Assembly: GCA_907163375.1 (NCBI GenBank)
Contig: CAJQUW010011560.1
Location: 1 to 64,000 of the forward strand
Length of the DNA: 64,000 nucleotides
Origin: Prostheceraeus crozeri
Lineage: Eukaryota; Platyhelminthes; Polycladida; Euryleptidae
Direction of reading: 5' to 3'
How positions within the stretch are numbered: the first letter of the stretch is position 1; the number at the start of each line of letters is the position of its first letter. The position numbers and the translations under genes are program-made. This document shows positions 50,700 through 62,689 of the stretch, piece after piece. The notes below the pieces were generated by a model, which was not told the DNA's origin, made no database searches, and worked only from the letters and a program-made list of their open reading frames with translations.

Positions 50700-53210
50700 A
50701 CTATACTTATAGACGCGACTATACTTAGTAAAGACTTAAGCATATTTGCAGCTCCAGAACCTTGGCTTGCCTCATCCATTGTAATACTGACGGCATGATC
50801 ACCATCAGCAATTATACCCCTTTTCGAAACAAGCGTTCGGATGGACACATTGGAGGTGTTGTGATGTGGGTGAAAAACTGTGTGCAGCCTGTCCTATTCA
50901 ACGCCATCGGTCCTGATTTTGGCAACAACGGTGTGTGGCTAATCCTTCATCAACAAAAGTTATGTTTTGCATGTCCGTGATACTGTCCGTGATCTAGTGG
51001 CGTGTTATCGTTCATCTCGAACAACATAGACAACTTTTTGTTGCATTATCCGGAATACAACATTATTCTTACAGGTGACTTCAATCGCTAAAACGTTCCA
51101 TGTCTCGTCAATTCTTTCGGTCTCCCCAACTTTGTTACGAAACATACTCGACTAGATGCCATCCTTGATATTGTTCTGATATCTTCTTCTATAAGTACTC
51201 AATATCACACGAAAATTGGCCCTCCCATTGTCACCAGTGATCATCGTGCAATCCTTTGCACTCCAGTCTATTACTCCTTACCACCAACCATTAAAGTTTG
51301 TATTATTTATGACTTGCGCGCATTCTAATGTCTGAGCTTTCGTTGCTCTATTAGAAGCAATTGACTTTTATCATATTTATGATATGAATCTGTCTCTACA
51401 CAATAAGTGTGGTCTCTTTATGGACGCCATTCAATGGTGTTTCTCTAAGACTATCCCGCATACAATTGTGATTATGACCTCAAAAGATAAGCAAGCCATT
51501 TATAACACCACTGATAAAATCATTGATAAATGCAAGATGGAATGCATACCGCAAACAAAATTTCTCTATATATGAGTATCTAAGTCGTAAAGTGAAGTCG
51601 ATTACGTCTGAGAAAGTAAAGTGGAATCAAAAGGCTTGCCAATGTTCGAAGCAACTATGGAAAGCTGTGGGTGATGTTCGTGGAACTATAAAGTCGTCAT
51701 CATATGCAATCGACCAATAATTGACAAGTTCTCATCAAACGATGAAGCGGCTGATTCCATTAACTATATGTTCTCATCCTTTCAGCATCAAAGTGCTACT
51801 TCAAACGTCTGCTTGGTCAACGATGATGGTTATATGCCTCTATATGCCCAAAAAGGCGTGGACATCTTTCTCTCAAGATTACAGCCCCGCAAAGCTTCTG
51901 GAAGTAGCAATATTCCATCCATAATTTATAAAGAATCATCTTCTGTAATCAGAGTATACCTAGTTCATATTGTGAATATCTCGATCATCTGCTAGAAATT
52001 TCCTTCGCATTGGAAACAAAGTATTATCACGCCTATCCCCAAGACGTCGCCTCCTTCCATCAATGAGCTGAGACCCATTTCTATGCCATATATCTGTGCC
52101 GTCCAATATTTGTAAGCACCAGGTCTTAAACTCAGTCCTGAAATTATCTCATCGCACCTTTGGAAAACATGAGTTCGATGGTCTGAAACACTCATCCACT
52201 TCGGTTGCATTAATCGGTTTACAAGACGCTATTGCATCGTTTCTTGAAGAAACTGACATTTTTGGCGTTACCTTGTTGGCTTATGACTTCAGTAAGGCCT
52301 TTGATCAACTCGGTAACAATTTGATAGTCAAAAGTCTCTGCGATAACGGTTGTCCACCAAGTTTCATCCTCTGTACTGTGAATTACCTTCATGATAGAGT
52401 GCAAACACTAAAAATGCATGATAGTGTCAGTGGTCCACTACCCGTTGTTTGTGGAATTCCTAAAGGCTCTATCTTAGGACCCTTCATCTTCAACAGTGTC
52501 ATTTGGTTCTCTTTCTCCCATGCATCCCTCGAGAACCGTCATTAAGTGCGCCGACGATTGTACCCACGTCATTCCCGTCAAACCGAATAGTCTCTCATTT
52601 TGAATTCAACAGCACAATCATGTGATGCTGCTAGTGTGGCCCTAAATTACAGAAAACGCAAAAGGCTGTGGATACCCAAATCATCATCTCATGGTCCGCC
52701 TGTCATGCCAGAACTGAAAGTGTTAGAGGAAATTAAAATCATCCTTGGTGTAATTTTCACCTCAGATCGCAAATGGAATGTTCATTTTGACGCATTTAAT
52801 ACATGAGTGTCCCAGAGATTGTATGCTTTGAGGATTTTGCGCCCTGCATTAAACTCAGTTGACTTAATGCGAATATATTTTGGGTTGATCGTGTCCCCTT
52901 GATAGAATATTGCTACCCTTTGCCTGTTTCTCTGTCAAGTAATAATAGAAGACTCCTCGATTGCATTCAAGTTCGAGATCATAAAAAAATCCGTCATAAT
53001 GACTGCAGTTGTTTAATTCTTCCGGACTTGCATTCTCACCTGCTGACGCGGCTATTCGTTTACTCCGTGCGACGCAGTTTAATCAAAGCCACCCATTACA
53101 CTTTCTTTGCCCTCCTGTTTCTGATCGCCAAGACTGATTTCTTCTACCAAGTTTGCGAACGACTCGCCTTCGCTACTCTCTTTCCCTGCAACGTCGATGA
53201 CAATTAACAA
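50700..53210 (+). pseudogene. Degraded non-LTR retrotransposon (LINE)
   Basis: Endonuclease pieces: NIILTGDFNR at ~51050 and IVTSDHRAILCTP at ~51240, the end of an APE-type domain. Reverse transcriptase pieces: LLAYDFSKAFDQL (motif A, ~52280), CGIPKGSILGP (motif B, ~52455) and CADDCTHVIP (catalytic ADD, ~52550). Then RLYALRILRPALNSVDLMRI and a C-terminal DCIQVRDHKKI segment. Several stops and frame changes, for example after 52540. Domain order and motifs fit a Jockey/CR1-like clade; no poly(A) tail or target duplication was found. Confidence 0.75.
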
Positions 53211-54330
53211 TGTTTTTGCTGGTTAATGAGTCTGTGTTTTCTTGAATTCGGTCTGCATTGTTACTTTACGAACTCCTTCACAAACGCTATGTGTATACTT
53301 CACCTGATATTTTCTTACTCGCCGCATAATTTGTACTTTAGGATTTTCAATGCAACCTGGAAAATATACGATTACTTACTTACATAGGCCTAAACCAAAT
53401 GCATCAGTGGCAGGCCTCTCGGCTCAGGATAAACAAGAGCTCCCAAACAATCGCATTTGACAAGACCTAACTTACGATGTAATAATAAGCGTTTTAATTA
53501 GTTTCAATTACTATTCAGCAACCATCATCAGATGAATGACTGGCCAAGACATCTTCAATCGATTGCTTTGTCATTGTCAAGTGTCATCGTCAATAAAAAA
53601 TTGAAGAAGAGTTTCAACGTCTAAGAAACGGTTCGAGGCATTTACGTCACAGCATGGTCTACATTCTGGCATAATTACATTTTAATTACTCTACATTTAC
53701 CTGCTCATACAGCTGAGCAATTTGTTTTAGAATAAGCGTCATCGATAGTCGGCATAACAGGCCTAATCAAAATAACCGGCCGGCGTAATGAGTAGTTGGC
53801 CAACCGACAAGCCGGTCTTCAAAATCTGTGGCCACTGCCGGACAGGCGGTCAGCAGGTTCCAACCCTGGTTATGCGATAATTACCATTTTCTATACATTC
53901 TAATTTGCGAAAAATATTCATTTTTTAACATTAGGAAAAATATCTTCTAATTCAAAAGAGCAAGAAAGTGATCATATGAAGCCGTCTGTTTTTACAGTCT
54001 AATACAATTTGAATTTCTCTTAATCAGACTATTTTCTGTTGATGCCATTTAGTTAATCTAATATTGATCGCAAGACCCATGCAATAACGAAGCTCTTTTT
54101 GCAGAATCAGAAATTCTTTTATGCCACCCAGTAAGAGTCATAAAGGAAATATAAATTATCACACACTTCTGTTTATGATCCTGTATATAAAGATCATCCT
54201 ATATTTGTTTAAATTTTCAATAGGCTTACAAGTACATGTTATTGGCTAAACTGAATGCATGACATAGTTCAGTGTGTCAAAGATGTTACATTAAAACTTC
54301 AAGTTAATCTATTTACTATTGATAGTACCA
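53211..54330. other. Host intergenic DNA
   Basis: No gene seen. A G/C-rich patch (53770-53872) with CCGGCCGGCG and CCAACCCTGG may be one end of a decayed transposon. Confidence 0.35.
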
Positions 54331-54336
54331 GTTCCA

Positions 54337-55105
54337 GGGATGTGGAGTCGGACTCCCGGAGTCCCATCATTTTTGCTGGAGTCGGAGTCCTATCAAATGA
54401 TAGGACTCCAGACTCCGGCCTAGAACCGAAATAATATAATACAAGCAAATCATTTATTCTCGTGCATAGCTGTCATTGTCTTGATGTCAACTTTCTCCGT
54501 CAAACAAAAGTACACAGACAATGCTGCATGCGAAGCTTGTAACAGTTGAGGGAATGAACCGTGATTGTGAAAAAAGGATTGTCTTTTCATTCGGTGATTT
54601 AATAGACAAGACAAGCCTTCCCAGCCTCGATCACACCTGCGCGCCAAAGGCCACACAGAGACAAAAATGAAATACTGGTTTGTTTGAGAACATTGCTTCT
54701 TACCCTTCTTACCCTCACGTTAATCGTGTGTGATAGCTCCTCTAAAGCGCATATTAAAATCGAAAGTGTACTAATATTTTTTGGAGAAGGATGGGGATTT
54801 ACGTGCCTGATAGAGACTGGAGAAAAACCGTGCGAAGCACACATCAAGAAGATGGGAGGAGCCGAGTCGCATGCATCCAACTTAAAGAGACTCTTGATTA
54901 GCTTTCATCGAAAATGATTGATAATTGATGCAATGATCACTAAATATCGATTCAGGTAAGCCTATAATGGTCTGTGATATAGATTACCAGTTGATTTTTG
55001 AAAAAACTAAGCTTATATGATTGCCACCTGGAGTCGGAGTCCTATCAAAAGCCGGAGTCCTATCAACCCCCGGAGTCGGAGTCCTATCAAAATGATAGGG
55101 ACCTA
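54337..55105. repeat. GGAGTCGGAGTCC repeats with a hAT-like end
   Basis: CAGGGATGTGGAGTCGGACTCC at 54337 has the form of a hAT terminus. Four GGAGTCGGAGTCCTATCA units lie at 54350-54425 and 55028-55100. The matching far end (CCACA.CCCTG) was not found nearby, so this is probably a truncated hAT relative of the 58905 element. Confidence 0.45.
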
Positions 55106-57940
55106 TGGATATAGCACATCCAAATTAGGGAAACGAAGCAAACATCGAAAAAAGTCCTTATTTAGCTTTTATAATCACATTGTAGTTGACAGCTTGCATT
55201 GTTATAGAAAGATAACTCAAGTGAAATTTGTCATTTCTCTGATCAATTCCGTTCTGACATCACTATGTAGAATTATGAACATCTGGTTTTGAGCTTATTA
55301 TACAAAATGATGCATCCAAATTAAACAAAAAATTTTTCCGGAATATTGTGACAAAAGCCTCATTTATCAAAAGCAAATCCACTTGCCTATGAAGACCCAA
55401 TCGGGTTTGCTTTCCGTTTTTTAGAGAGAAAGTATCTACATGTTTCGCCACATTAGTGTAAATACCAATCCATTAAAAGATTGTCACTTTCGTCACATAT
55501 TTGCGAAAGGAATGCGAAGGTCATTAAGGAATCAGAATAACCTTGAATTTCCCTAGATTTGTGATGTAAAATTCAAAGTTGAAACACTGACTATAAATTT
55601 AGATCTACACACTAAAGTGATTTTGAGTACTTGCGATTTGTGCATTTACAAATAAACAAGACATTGACATAAGATTGCTGCTAATTTTCACGGGCCACCG
55701 CACACAATCACTATCAGTATCCTACTAACAAATCTTTAACCCATTGAGTGTGCATAAATTAAGCTATTTTTGATCACTTTCTTTGTTAGTTGGCGCTAAC
55801 TTTATGACAGCGAATCCCTGATTGATTTCTTTGAGCATAGATAATCATAGCAATTAATTCTCTAACCAAACCGCACTAAAACGTTTGCTGGCATGAAGTT
55901 AAGTAGTCAAAGTTAGCAGCAGCCTGCACGATCTGCATGAAGGAGACACGCTGCCTTTTATGCCGCAATTTTCTTCGACTTGCTAATTAAGTGGATAGTT
56001 TCTGCATTATTAATAGCACCCGTTTTATTACATAAACAGTCGGCAGAGAAAAATAAATAATAATCACTCTCGGTGTCATACATTGACTGTGATCATTTGT
56101 CAAAACCACAGAATTAGATTGTTTAAGCGCATTACTTTGCTAGAAGTGGAAGCTGATTCAAAACAATGGCACATGCAAGAAAACAGAGGAAGAGATTCTT
56201 TGGTCAAAACTCTCCAAGTCAAAGTGATCCAAATTTCTAGCAGGGCCTACCATCAGATATAAGTTGTATGAGTTTTAAAACTCTAACATTCCTTCTCTGT
56301 GCACCATGGGTAGATGGTTTGGGAGTAGAGACCAACGCAACAGATCTCTAGCAAATTGTTGGAAACTTGTTGATTGCCTCGCATTTGTCCCGGTGCCTTT
56401 CGGATGAAATAAATGTCCTGCTTTTGCAATATCTCAGAGACAAACATCAGTTTTATATTTTTCTAAAATTATGCTTAGTTAAAATAATTTTTTTGAAATA
56501 ATAAGATTGCTGCATATTTATATATCTCTCCATAAATAATTGAATTTCATTGATTGGTCTGTAAACGGGAAATCATTATTGGTAGTGCCAACTATAGTCA
56601 TATTTCTCCTTGAGGGTGGCGTTATAGTCAGAAAGATTCAATTTAATTTGGTATGAGTTTATGAAGTAAGCGCACTTGTTCTCTCAGTCGATATAAAAAA
56701 CGATGAAGAATAGGCTATATAGAATTAAAAATGCACTGAATGATATTGAAAACCAATTGTAACATAAAGCTCATGCGACAATAATAACCAAAAATAAAAG
56801 TGGCAAGGGGGCGAGTAATCAGCAATAGAAAACAGATTGAAAGAAAGTGCTACAAAAGTATATAACTGGCGAAACCAAATAAAACTCAGATTGCACGTAC
56901 AAAGGAAAAATGCCGGTGACGTTTCAAAAAAAGGAAACATGAACTGAATGGATAGCAAAGTGAGTTTGACGCTGCTACTCGTGGCAGAGACATACAAAGT
57001 GTTCTACAGAATTCTTTAGTTGTGTCAGCAACGATCAGTTTTTGTAAACAAATATGAATATAAAATGAGCATCTTTACAGGAACATTTTCCCACTTTGTA
57101 TGTCGTGCCAAATTTGGTAGAAGTATATGTATCTCAGAACACATTCACTGCCTTGGCTTGCAAAAGTCAGGGCTTTCAACGGCTAATATTTTTGATGAGC
57201 CGGTTATACGTCAAGTTCTGAAATAGTTTTGAATTTCATTGATATGTGTATTTTATTTATTCGTAAAGTGAACTACATTGCTCATTTGAGTGTTGACATG
57301 CGAGTAACCTTCGCCAGATCGTTCTGCCACAACCTTCCTTCCTCTTACAGAATATCGCATTCTGCAAGGAAGCTCTGAATTCTGATGAACGGAGAGTGCA
57401 CAATCACATACCGAAGATCAATGTGAAGCTTGGCTAAGTTCATCATAAGGTAACCACACACTGAATGATTTCTAAGCGAGTCTGCGGGACACAGCTGCAC
57501 TTTGAAACGATGTGAAAAAATGCAAACTACATAAGTACAAGATTGGCAATACACATCTTTTCTAACTGAGGATGGTTCCCGGTCCTAGACAGTTAGACAA
57601 TTAATGATGCATCAATAAATTAACAATTATCTTGAAACATGTATGACTAGGTCATAATGATGCTCAAGTGATTTAGATTGTTGCATGAAAGTTATTTGTC
57701 ATATATCGTTGTCTACCTATACAAAAGTAAAATGTAAAATGACACCTTATTATGAGCAATTATAATGTTGCTGGATTTTCATTTGCATCGAATGATTTTG
57801 AAAACTTGTACGTGCATGTTCGAGAAAATTGCTTCTCTATAAATAACGTTGGAACTAAAATTGAATATATACTCATCATCAAACTAAAATAAAGCAGTTC
57901 AGCAGCACGCCCTGTCTGAATCAACTTACTATCGAAGAAA
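55106..57940. other. Host intergenic DNA
   Basis: No gene or repeat recognised. Confidence 0.4.
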
Positions 57941-57947
57941 ATTGCCC

Positions 57948-58345
57948 AAAGCTGAAACCAATTTTTTTTCAGTTGCTATAGCTGACTGATAAAAGGTAAA
58001 CAAAAACGAAAATAATCGTTGGTGTAGTTTTTGAAAAAAACGAGTTTTTTAAAAATTTGAATTTTTTTTCTAAGAAAGAACATTGCCCAAGCCTAGAACC
58101 TAATTTTTCTGAGTTGGTATATCAAACTGATACAAAGGAAACAAAAATGAAAAGAATCGTCGGTGTAGTTTCTGAAAAAATGCATTTTTTGAAAATTTGA
58201 ATTTTTTTGAATTTGAATTTTTTTCTAAGAAAAAAAAATTGCCCAAGCATTGAACCTGATTTTTCTGAGTTGGTATGCAATAATGATACAAAGGAAACAA
58301 AAATAAAAAAATCTTCGGTGTAGTTTTTGAGATACATGTACATGT
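57948..58345. repeat. Three tandem ~146-bp repeats
   Basis: Copies begin near 57948, 58087 and 58241, each with GCCCAAGC, TTTTTCTGAGTTGGTAT, GATACAAAGGAAACAAAAAT and TCGGTGTAGTTTTTGA. They are separated by A/T-rich tails. Confidence 0.8.
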
Positions 58346-58904
58346 CACTTTTTGAAATTTGAATTTTTTCGAATTCCGAATTTCAGTTTTGCCTTGGAAG
58401 GAAAGGTTCGAGGAACGCCCAAATTATTTTGTGATCCTCTTTTTACCTGCATAGTTGAAAAGAAGCCAGTCAAACAGTAGAATAATCGACTTATGGATAA
58501 TGAAAATGATCTTTCTAATCATTCATATTACATGTAGGCCTATCAGTGCGACTTCGGCTATACAAAATAGTATGTTTCTAATCATAAGACACTTGATGCT
58601 CTTGGTTGCTCTGCAGTTCAATAAGTGCCGGAATATACACCTGACTTTCGCCCTGCCCATGATAAATGTCGATGTCACCCCGGCCTAGTTATGTAGTACA
58701 TGTACAGTACATAGTATTGATTTGTCTTCTTTGTCTTTATTTCATTGTAACAAGCAGACTGAAGTGACTATTACAAACAGATTGAAGTGGCCGGCCTCGA
58801 AACGAGTAAGTACTTGACAATGACTAATTATGCAACGCAACGGCAGATCGCATACTGACTCTTCATTCGCGATCGATTAGTCAGCACACCGCAGATGCTA
58901 TTGC

Positions 58905-61222
58905 CAGGGCTGTGGAGCCGATGCGTTATCTCATCGGCTCCGGCTCCGGCTCCACGACACTGATGTGAAAGGCTCCGGCTCGGCTCCGGCTCCGGCTTCG
59001 ACTTCAAATTCAGGTTCTATCTATGCTGGTTATCCTGGATCCGTTGAACGGGTTTTTTGGATAACGGTGTGGCCTTTAGAGGCTTGCTACAATCATCAAA
59101 TTAGTTTTCATTAACAAGCAACGACTTAAGTTAATAATAAAAATGATAATAGCCTAATATAATGACAAATAACATACTTGTCATATATTTTTGCATGAAT
59201 TGACTATCTCTGAAAGATAAAATAAAGTTATAGCCAGGATTGGTTAAATTAGATAAAGATCTCCCGCACTGGCTAAATATAAATTGGCCTAGCCTGCAAC
59301 CAGTCTACTACGAGGCTACATTAAATAAGACCACATGAGTGATGATGATATACCTAATTAGCCGTCACAGGGGCCGAATAGTAGTATAAGCTTTTTAACA
59401 AAGCTTGAATATGAAACTGGATAGCGTATGCCTCTAGATAGCTTATAGGGCCTGTATCTACTCGAACATGGAAAGGATATCGGCTATATAGCCAAATATA
59501 CCGTATCAATAAAGATATCAATTTCTTTATTGAATATTAAAGTGTATATTGGCTAGCTTAGGTTGTTATTGTTATTTGTTATTGCCTTTATTCAATAATC
59601 TGTTGGTCCATGAATAATATGATCGGTGGGTAGCCCACGACTCATCATCTGTAGAAATTGTAATTTAGATAGCCTCATTGCAGTGTAGGCTAGAAATGTA
59701 CAATTGAAAATTATACTTAAAAAATTAAAAATATCTAATTTAGGACAAGTTTTGTAATTCTATGCAGCATACTTAATAAGTTAAGGCCTAACTTACATCA
59801 TATTAATTTCGTATTTTTCATTATGGCGTAAAGTTGCACTAAATAATTCATCAATGATTCATGTATATTATTATATTCAATTTATGTATAACACATAACC
59901 ACTATTCCTCTGATGATGGTTAGGCTGATGAAACTGAACTCGGAGTATCACACAGTATGTTGCAGGGTGCTATGCATAATAAAAATTTGACTGCGAGCAC
60001 CGAGCAGAAATCCCATCTACTTTGCTAGCTTTCGAATGCGCGTGCGGTTTAATGTAACAAACAATAGAAAAGGGAGGTCAAAAGGCGCCTTTATTGAGAG
60101 CGTCTCAGTCTTTTTTTATTGTTTACATATAAGTCAGCATGATATCAGCATAAAGTGTTGACAGACGGAAAAAATAATAATGAAAATTCTTGAAATCCAC
60201 AGGTCTATGACATTTGGGGAAATATTATTACACGATACGGCTCTTGTGCAGTCCTCCCCCCCCATTTTTTCTCTGGCCAAAAGATGCAGCACCATTGGAT
60301 GTCCGTTTCAGCATCACCGGTTTGAGTGAAGCATTCCGTGCTGTTGTAAAAATCTACGTGGGTAATTGCGATGTCATGGTCGCAAACTTCGTCAGCAAGT
60401 CAACATTGTATTTTGCCTTCAGGTTTTTCGCATTGAAATATACCCTTGAAGTCAAAGGAAATTCATTGTGAATGAGATACCTTTAAAATAATAGGGCGCT
60501 ACTAGAAGTGGCTGGGTCGCTTATTGCTATAGCCATGTGAGGACTTGTAGTCAGGTCATTCGTGTGAGTGTGAAGAGTTATCCCTCCAATCAAAATTGAT
60601 CAAATTGAATAATCGATTGTTTTGAAAAATGTAGGTGGGGGGACTGCACAAGAGCCTACAATACAATCTAAGGAAATTGGCATTGTCACAGATGCCAGTA
60701 GCCATACCGATAGATGATAGCCTACATAGTAACCGTATTAGATTTAAGACATTGCGCAAGAAATGTAGCTATATTATCTTTGCTGACTGAACTGGAAATG
60801 TGTACATAAATGACTGGCGACTTGTCTCTAGGAATCTACAATCATCTAGTTAGCATGCATATAACAAGTCTTCAAATTAATGGATTTTGGAGAATACGTT
60901 GTCAATATGGAAATTAGTCTTACGAAACATGTGCAATAAAAAAATATTACACATGTGTGTAAATATATAATAAATATAATACAAAAGAAGGCGGCAACTG
61001 CAAAGAAAGATGTCGTGGAGGACAGATCATTGGTATACTTAAAAGACATATCTTTAGATTTCAAATGATTTAATTTTTTTATGATGCCAATTAATAACTT
61101 TCAAAATTCTAGATTTACATCAAAGCTCAAACTATCGGAGCCGGAGCCTTTGTGATAAATCGGCTCCGGCTCCGGCTCCGACCAAAACCATCGGCTCCTT
61201 AAGGCTCCGGCTCCACAGCCCT
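58905..61222. mobile_element. Non-autonomous hAT transposon
   Basis: CAGGGCTGTGGAGCCG at 58905 is mirrored by GGCTCCACAGCCCTG ending at 61222. The 8-bp duplication GCTATTGC flanks it (58897-58904 and 61223-61230). Both ends hold arrays of CGGCTC/GGAGCC units. The 2.3-kb interior shows no transposase. Confidence 0.92.
60239..60656. mobile_element. Possible MITE nested in the hAT element
   Basis: GGCTCTTGTGCAGTCC (60239-60254) and GGACTGCACAAGAGCC (60641-60656) are exact mirror images, both followed inward by poly-C/G. The interior is non-coding. No clear target duplication. Confidence 0.5.
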
Positions 61223-61646
61223 GGCTATTGCTATTGGCTTCCGCTGTTGAGGGCTGTCGGGAGCGCACATACATGGTACAGCCATAGAAATTGACAACAA
61301 TAAAACCTCTAGAATGGAAATTAAGCTTCATGCAATGCACAATAACGGCACATAAATCGCACGCATTTTCACTTAGATGCACGTGCCAACGTTTGTATCA
61401 TTGGGTTAGAATCAGTCACATGAGTAAATCGAAGCTTTTAATTGGTTCTTCATGCCCCAACTTAGTTCCCCCGGATGTGCCGCGACCTTGAGTCAATTTC
61501 CATTCTAGCGAACTTCAGATAAACATAAGTAATGGCTGTAAACGGGAGGTTCTTCATTATGTACAATAAAATCCGGTTATCACTCCCTTTAGTTTTTGCC
61601 GATAAGTAAAATTGAATAAATTGAATAAAAACAACGTGTGTTTTCT

Positions 61647-61684
61647 ACTCGGACGTTTCGGGTCCCGACCCTTTATCAACGAGT
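61647..61684 (-). ncRNA. Hammerhead-like motif, decayed core (left arm)
   Basis: Stem I ACTCG/CGAGT, stem II GGGTC/GACCC, then GAAAC and GTC cleavage triplet. The core reads TTGATAA in place of CUGANGA, so two key bases are changed and cleavage activity is doubtful. Confidence 0.5.
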
Positions 61685-61747
61685 TTTGGCATCAACTGCA
61701 GTTACAAGTGGTTTTATATACTTCAGACATCTATGCGGTGTGACCAT

Positions 61748-62083
61748 TTAATACCATTCAGACAGCTCATCACATCGATTCAACACCGGTCTTCTACGCT
61801 TAATCCAACGAGCTTCTAACAACGCAATATCAAGCGGTCTCTTCACGCATTCAAGAATATTGACATCAAAATCTTCAATACCATCACACTCACATTCACG
61901 AACATGGACGCTCAGCGCACTCCTATCATCCTTATGCCTAATGCTGCGGTTGTGCTCTAAGTATCGAGCTCTAAAGTTCCTACAAGTCTTGCCTATATAA
62001 TTACCATCACACTTTTTACAAACGAATTCATAGACAACATTGCTCACACTGCAATCAAATTCCATCGGCAAACTGGCACACAC
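61748..62083 (-). CDS. GIY-YIG endonuclease domain of Penelope-like element
   Basis: 111 residues. VVYEFVCKKCDGNYIGKTCR is the GIY-YIG motif, followed by FRARYLEHNRSI, an SVHVRECEC helix, then ARWIKRRRPVLNRC. It is the C-terminal endonuclease that nicks target DNA for priming. The upstream reverse transcriptase is not present. Confidence 0.8.
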   Translation of the reverse strand: MCASLPMEFDCSVSNVVYEFVCKKCDGNYIGKTCRNFRARYLEHNRSIRHKDDRSALSVHVRECECDGIEDFDVNILECVKRPLDIALLEARWIKRRRPVLNRCDELSEWY

Positions 62084-62475
62084 ATCACAATTTTCGTGCT
62101 TGTTCCTATTTTTCTTTATCTCTTTTTTTATACACTTATTTTTCTAAGTGTGATGGTAATTATATAGGCAAGACTTGTAGGAACTTTAGAGCTCGATACT
62201 TAGAGCACAACCGCAGCATTAGGCATAAGGATGATAGGAGTGCGCTGAGCGTCCATGTTCGTGAATGTGAGTGTGATGGTATTGAAGATTTTGATGTCAA
62301 TATTCTTGAATGCGTGAAGAGACCGCTTGATATTGCGTTGTTAGAAGCTCGTTGGATTAAGCGTAGAAGACCGGTGTTGAATCGATGTGATGAGCTGTCT
62401 GAATGGTATTAAATGGTCACACCGCATAGATGTCTGAAGTATATAAAACCACTTGTAACTGCAGTTGATGCCAAA

Positions 62476-62513
62476 ACTCGTTGATAAAGGGTCGGGACCC
62501 GAAACGTCCGAGT
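62476..62513 (+). ncRNA. Hammerhead-like motif, decayed core (right arm)
   Basis: Mirror copy of the left-arm motif with the same stems and the same TTGATAA core. Confidence 0.5.
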
Positions 62514-62689
62514 AGAAAACACACGTTGTTTTTATTCAATTTATTCAATTTTACTTATCGGCAAAAACTAAAGGGAGTGATAACCGGATTTTATTGTACA
62601 TAATTCAGATAAACAGTTTATTTCTATGGGTACAGCACTGTCTTTATAAACACGAGTGGAAACGCCAGTCAATTATCACTGCAAATCAT

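Larger units (their letters stand above)
61526..62603. mobile_element. Penelope-like element with 459-bp head-to-head inverted arms
   Basis: Arms 61556-62014 and 62146-62604 are equal in length and appear identical in opposite orientation around a 131-bp spacer. A 12-bp duplication, TTCAGATAAACA, flanks the unit (61514-61525 and 62604-62615). Each arm holds the GIY-YIG end and a hammerhead-like motif. The reverse transcriptase is absent, so this is a short 5'-truncated insertion with an inverted second copy. Confidence 0.8.

Noticed and set aside
50593-53872. A hAT-like pair of ends (CAGAGTTG ... CCAACCCTG) enclosing the LINE
   Set aside because: The ends match over only a few bases and the flanks do not give an 8-bp duplication.
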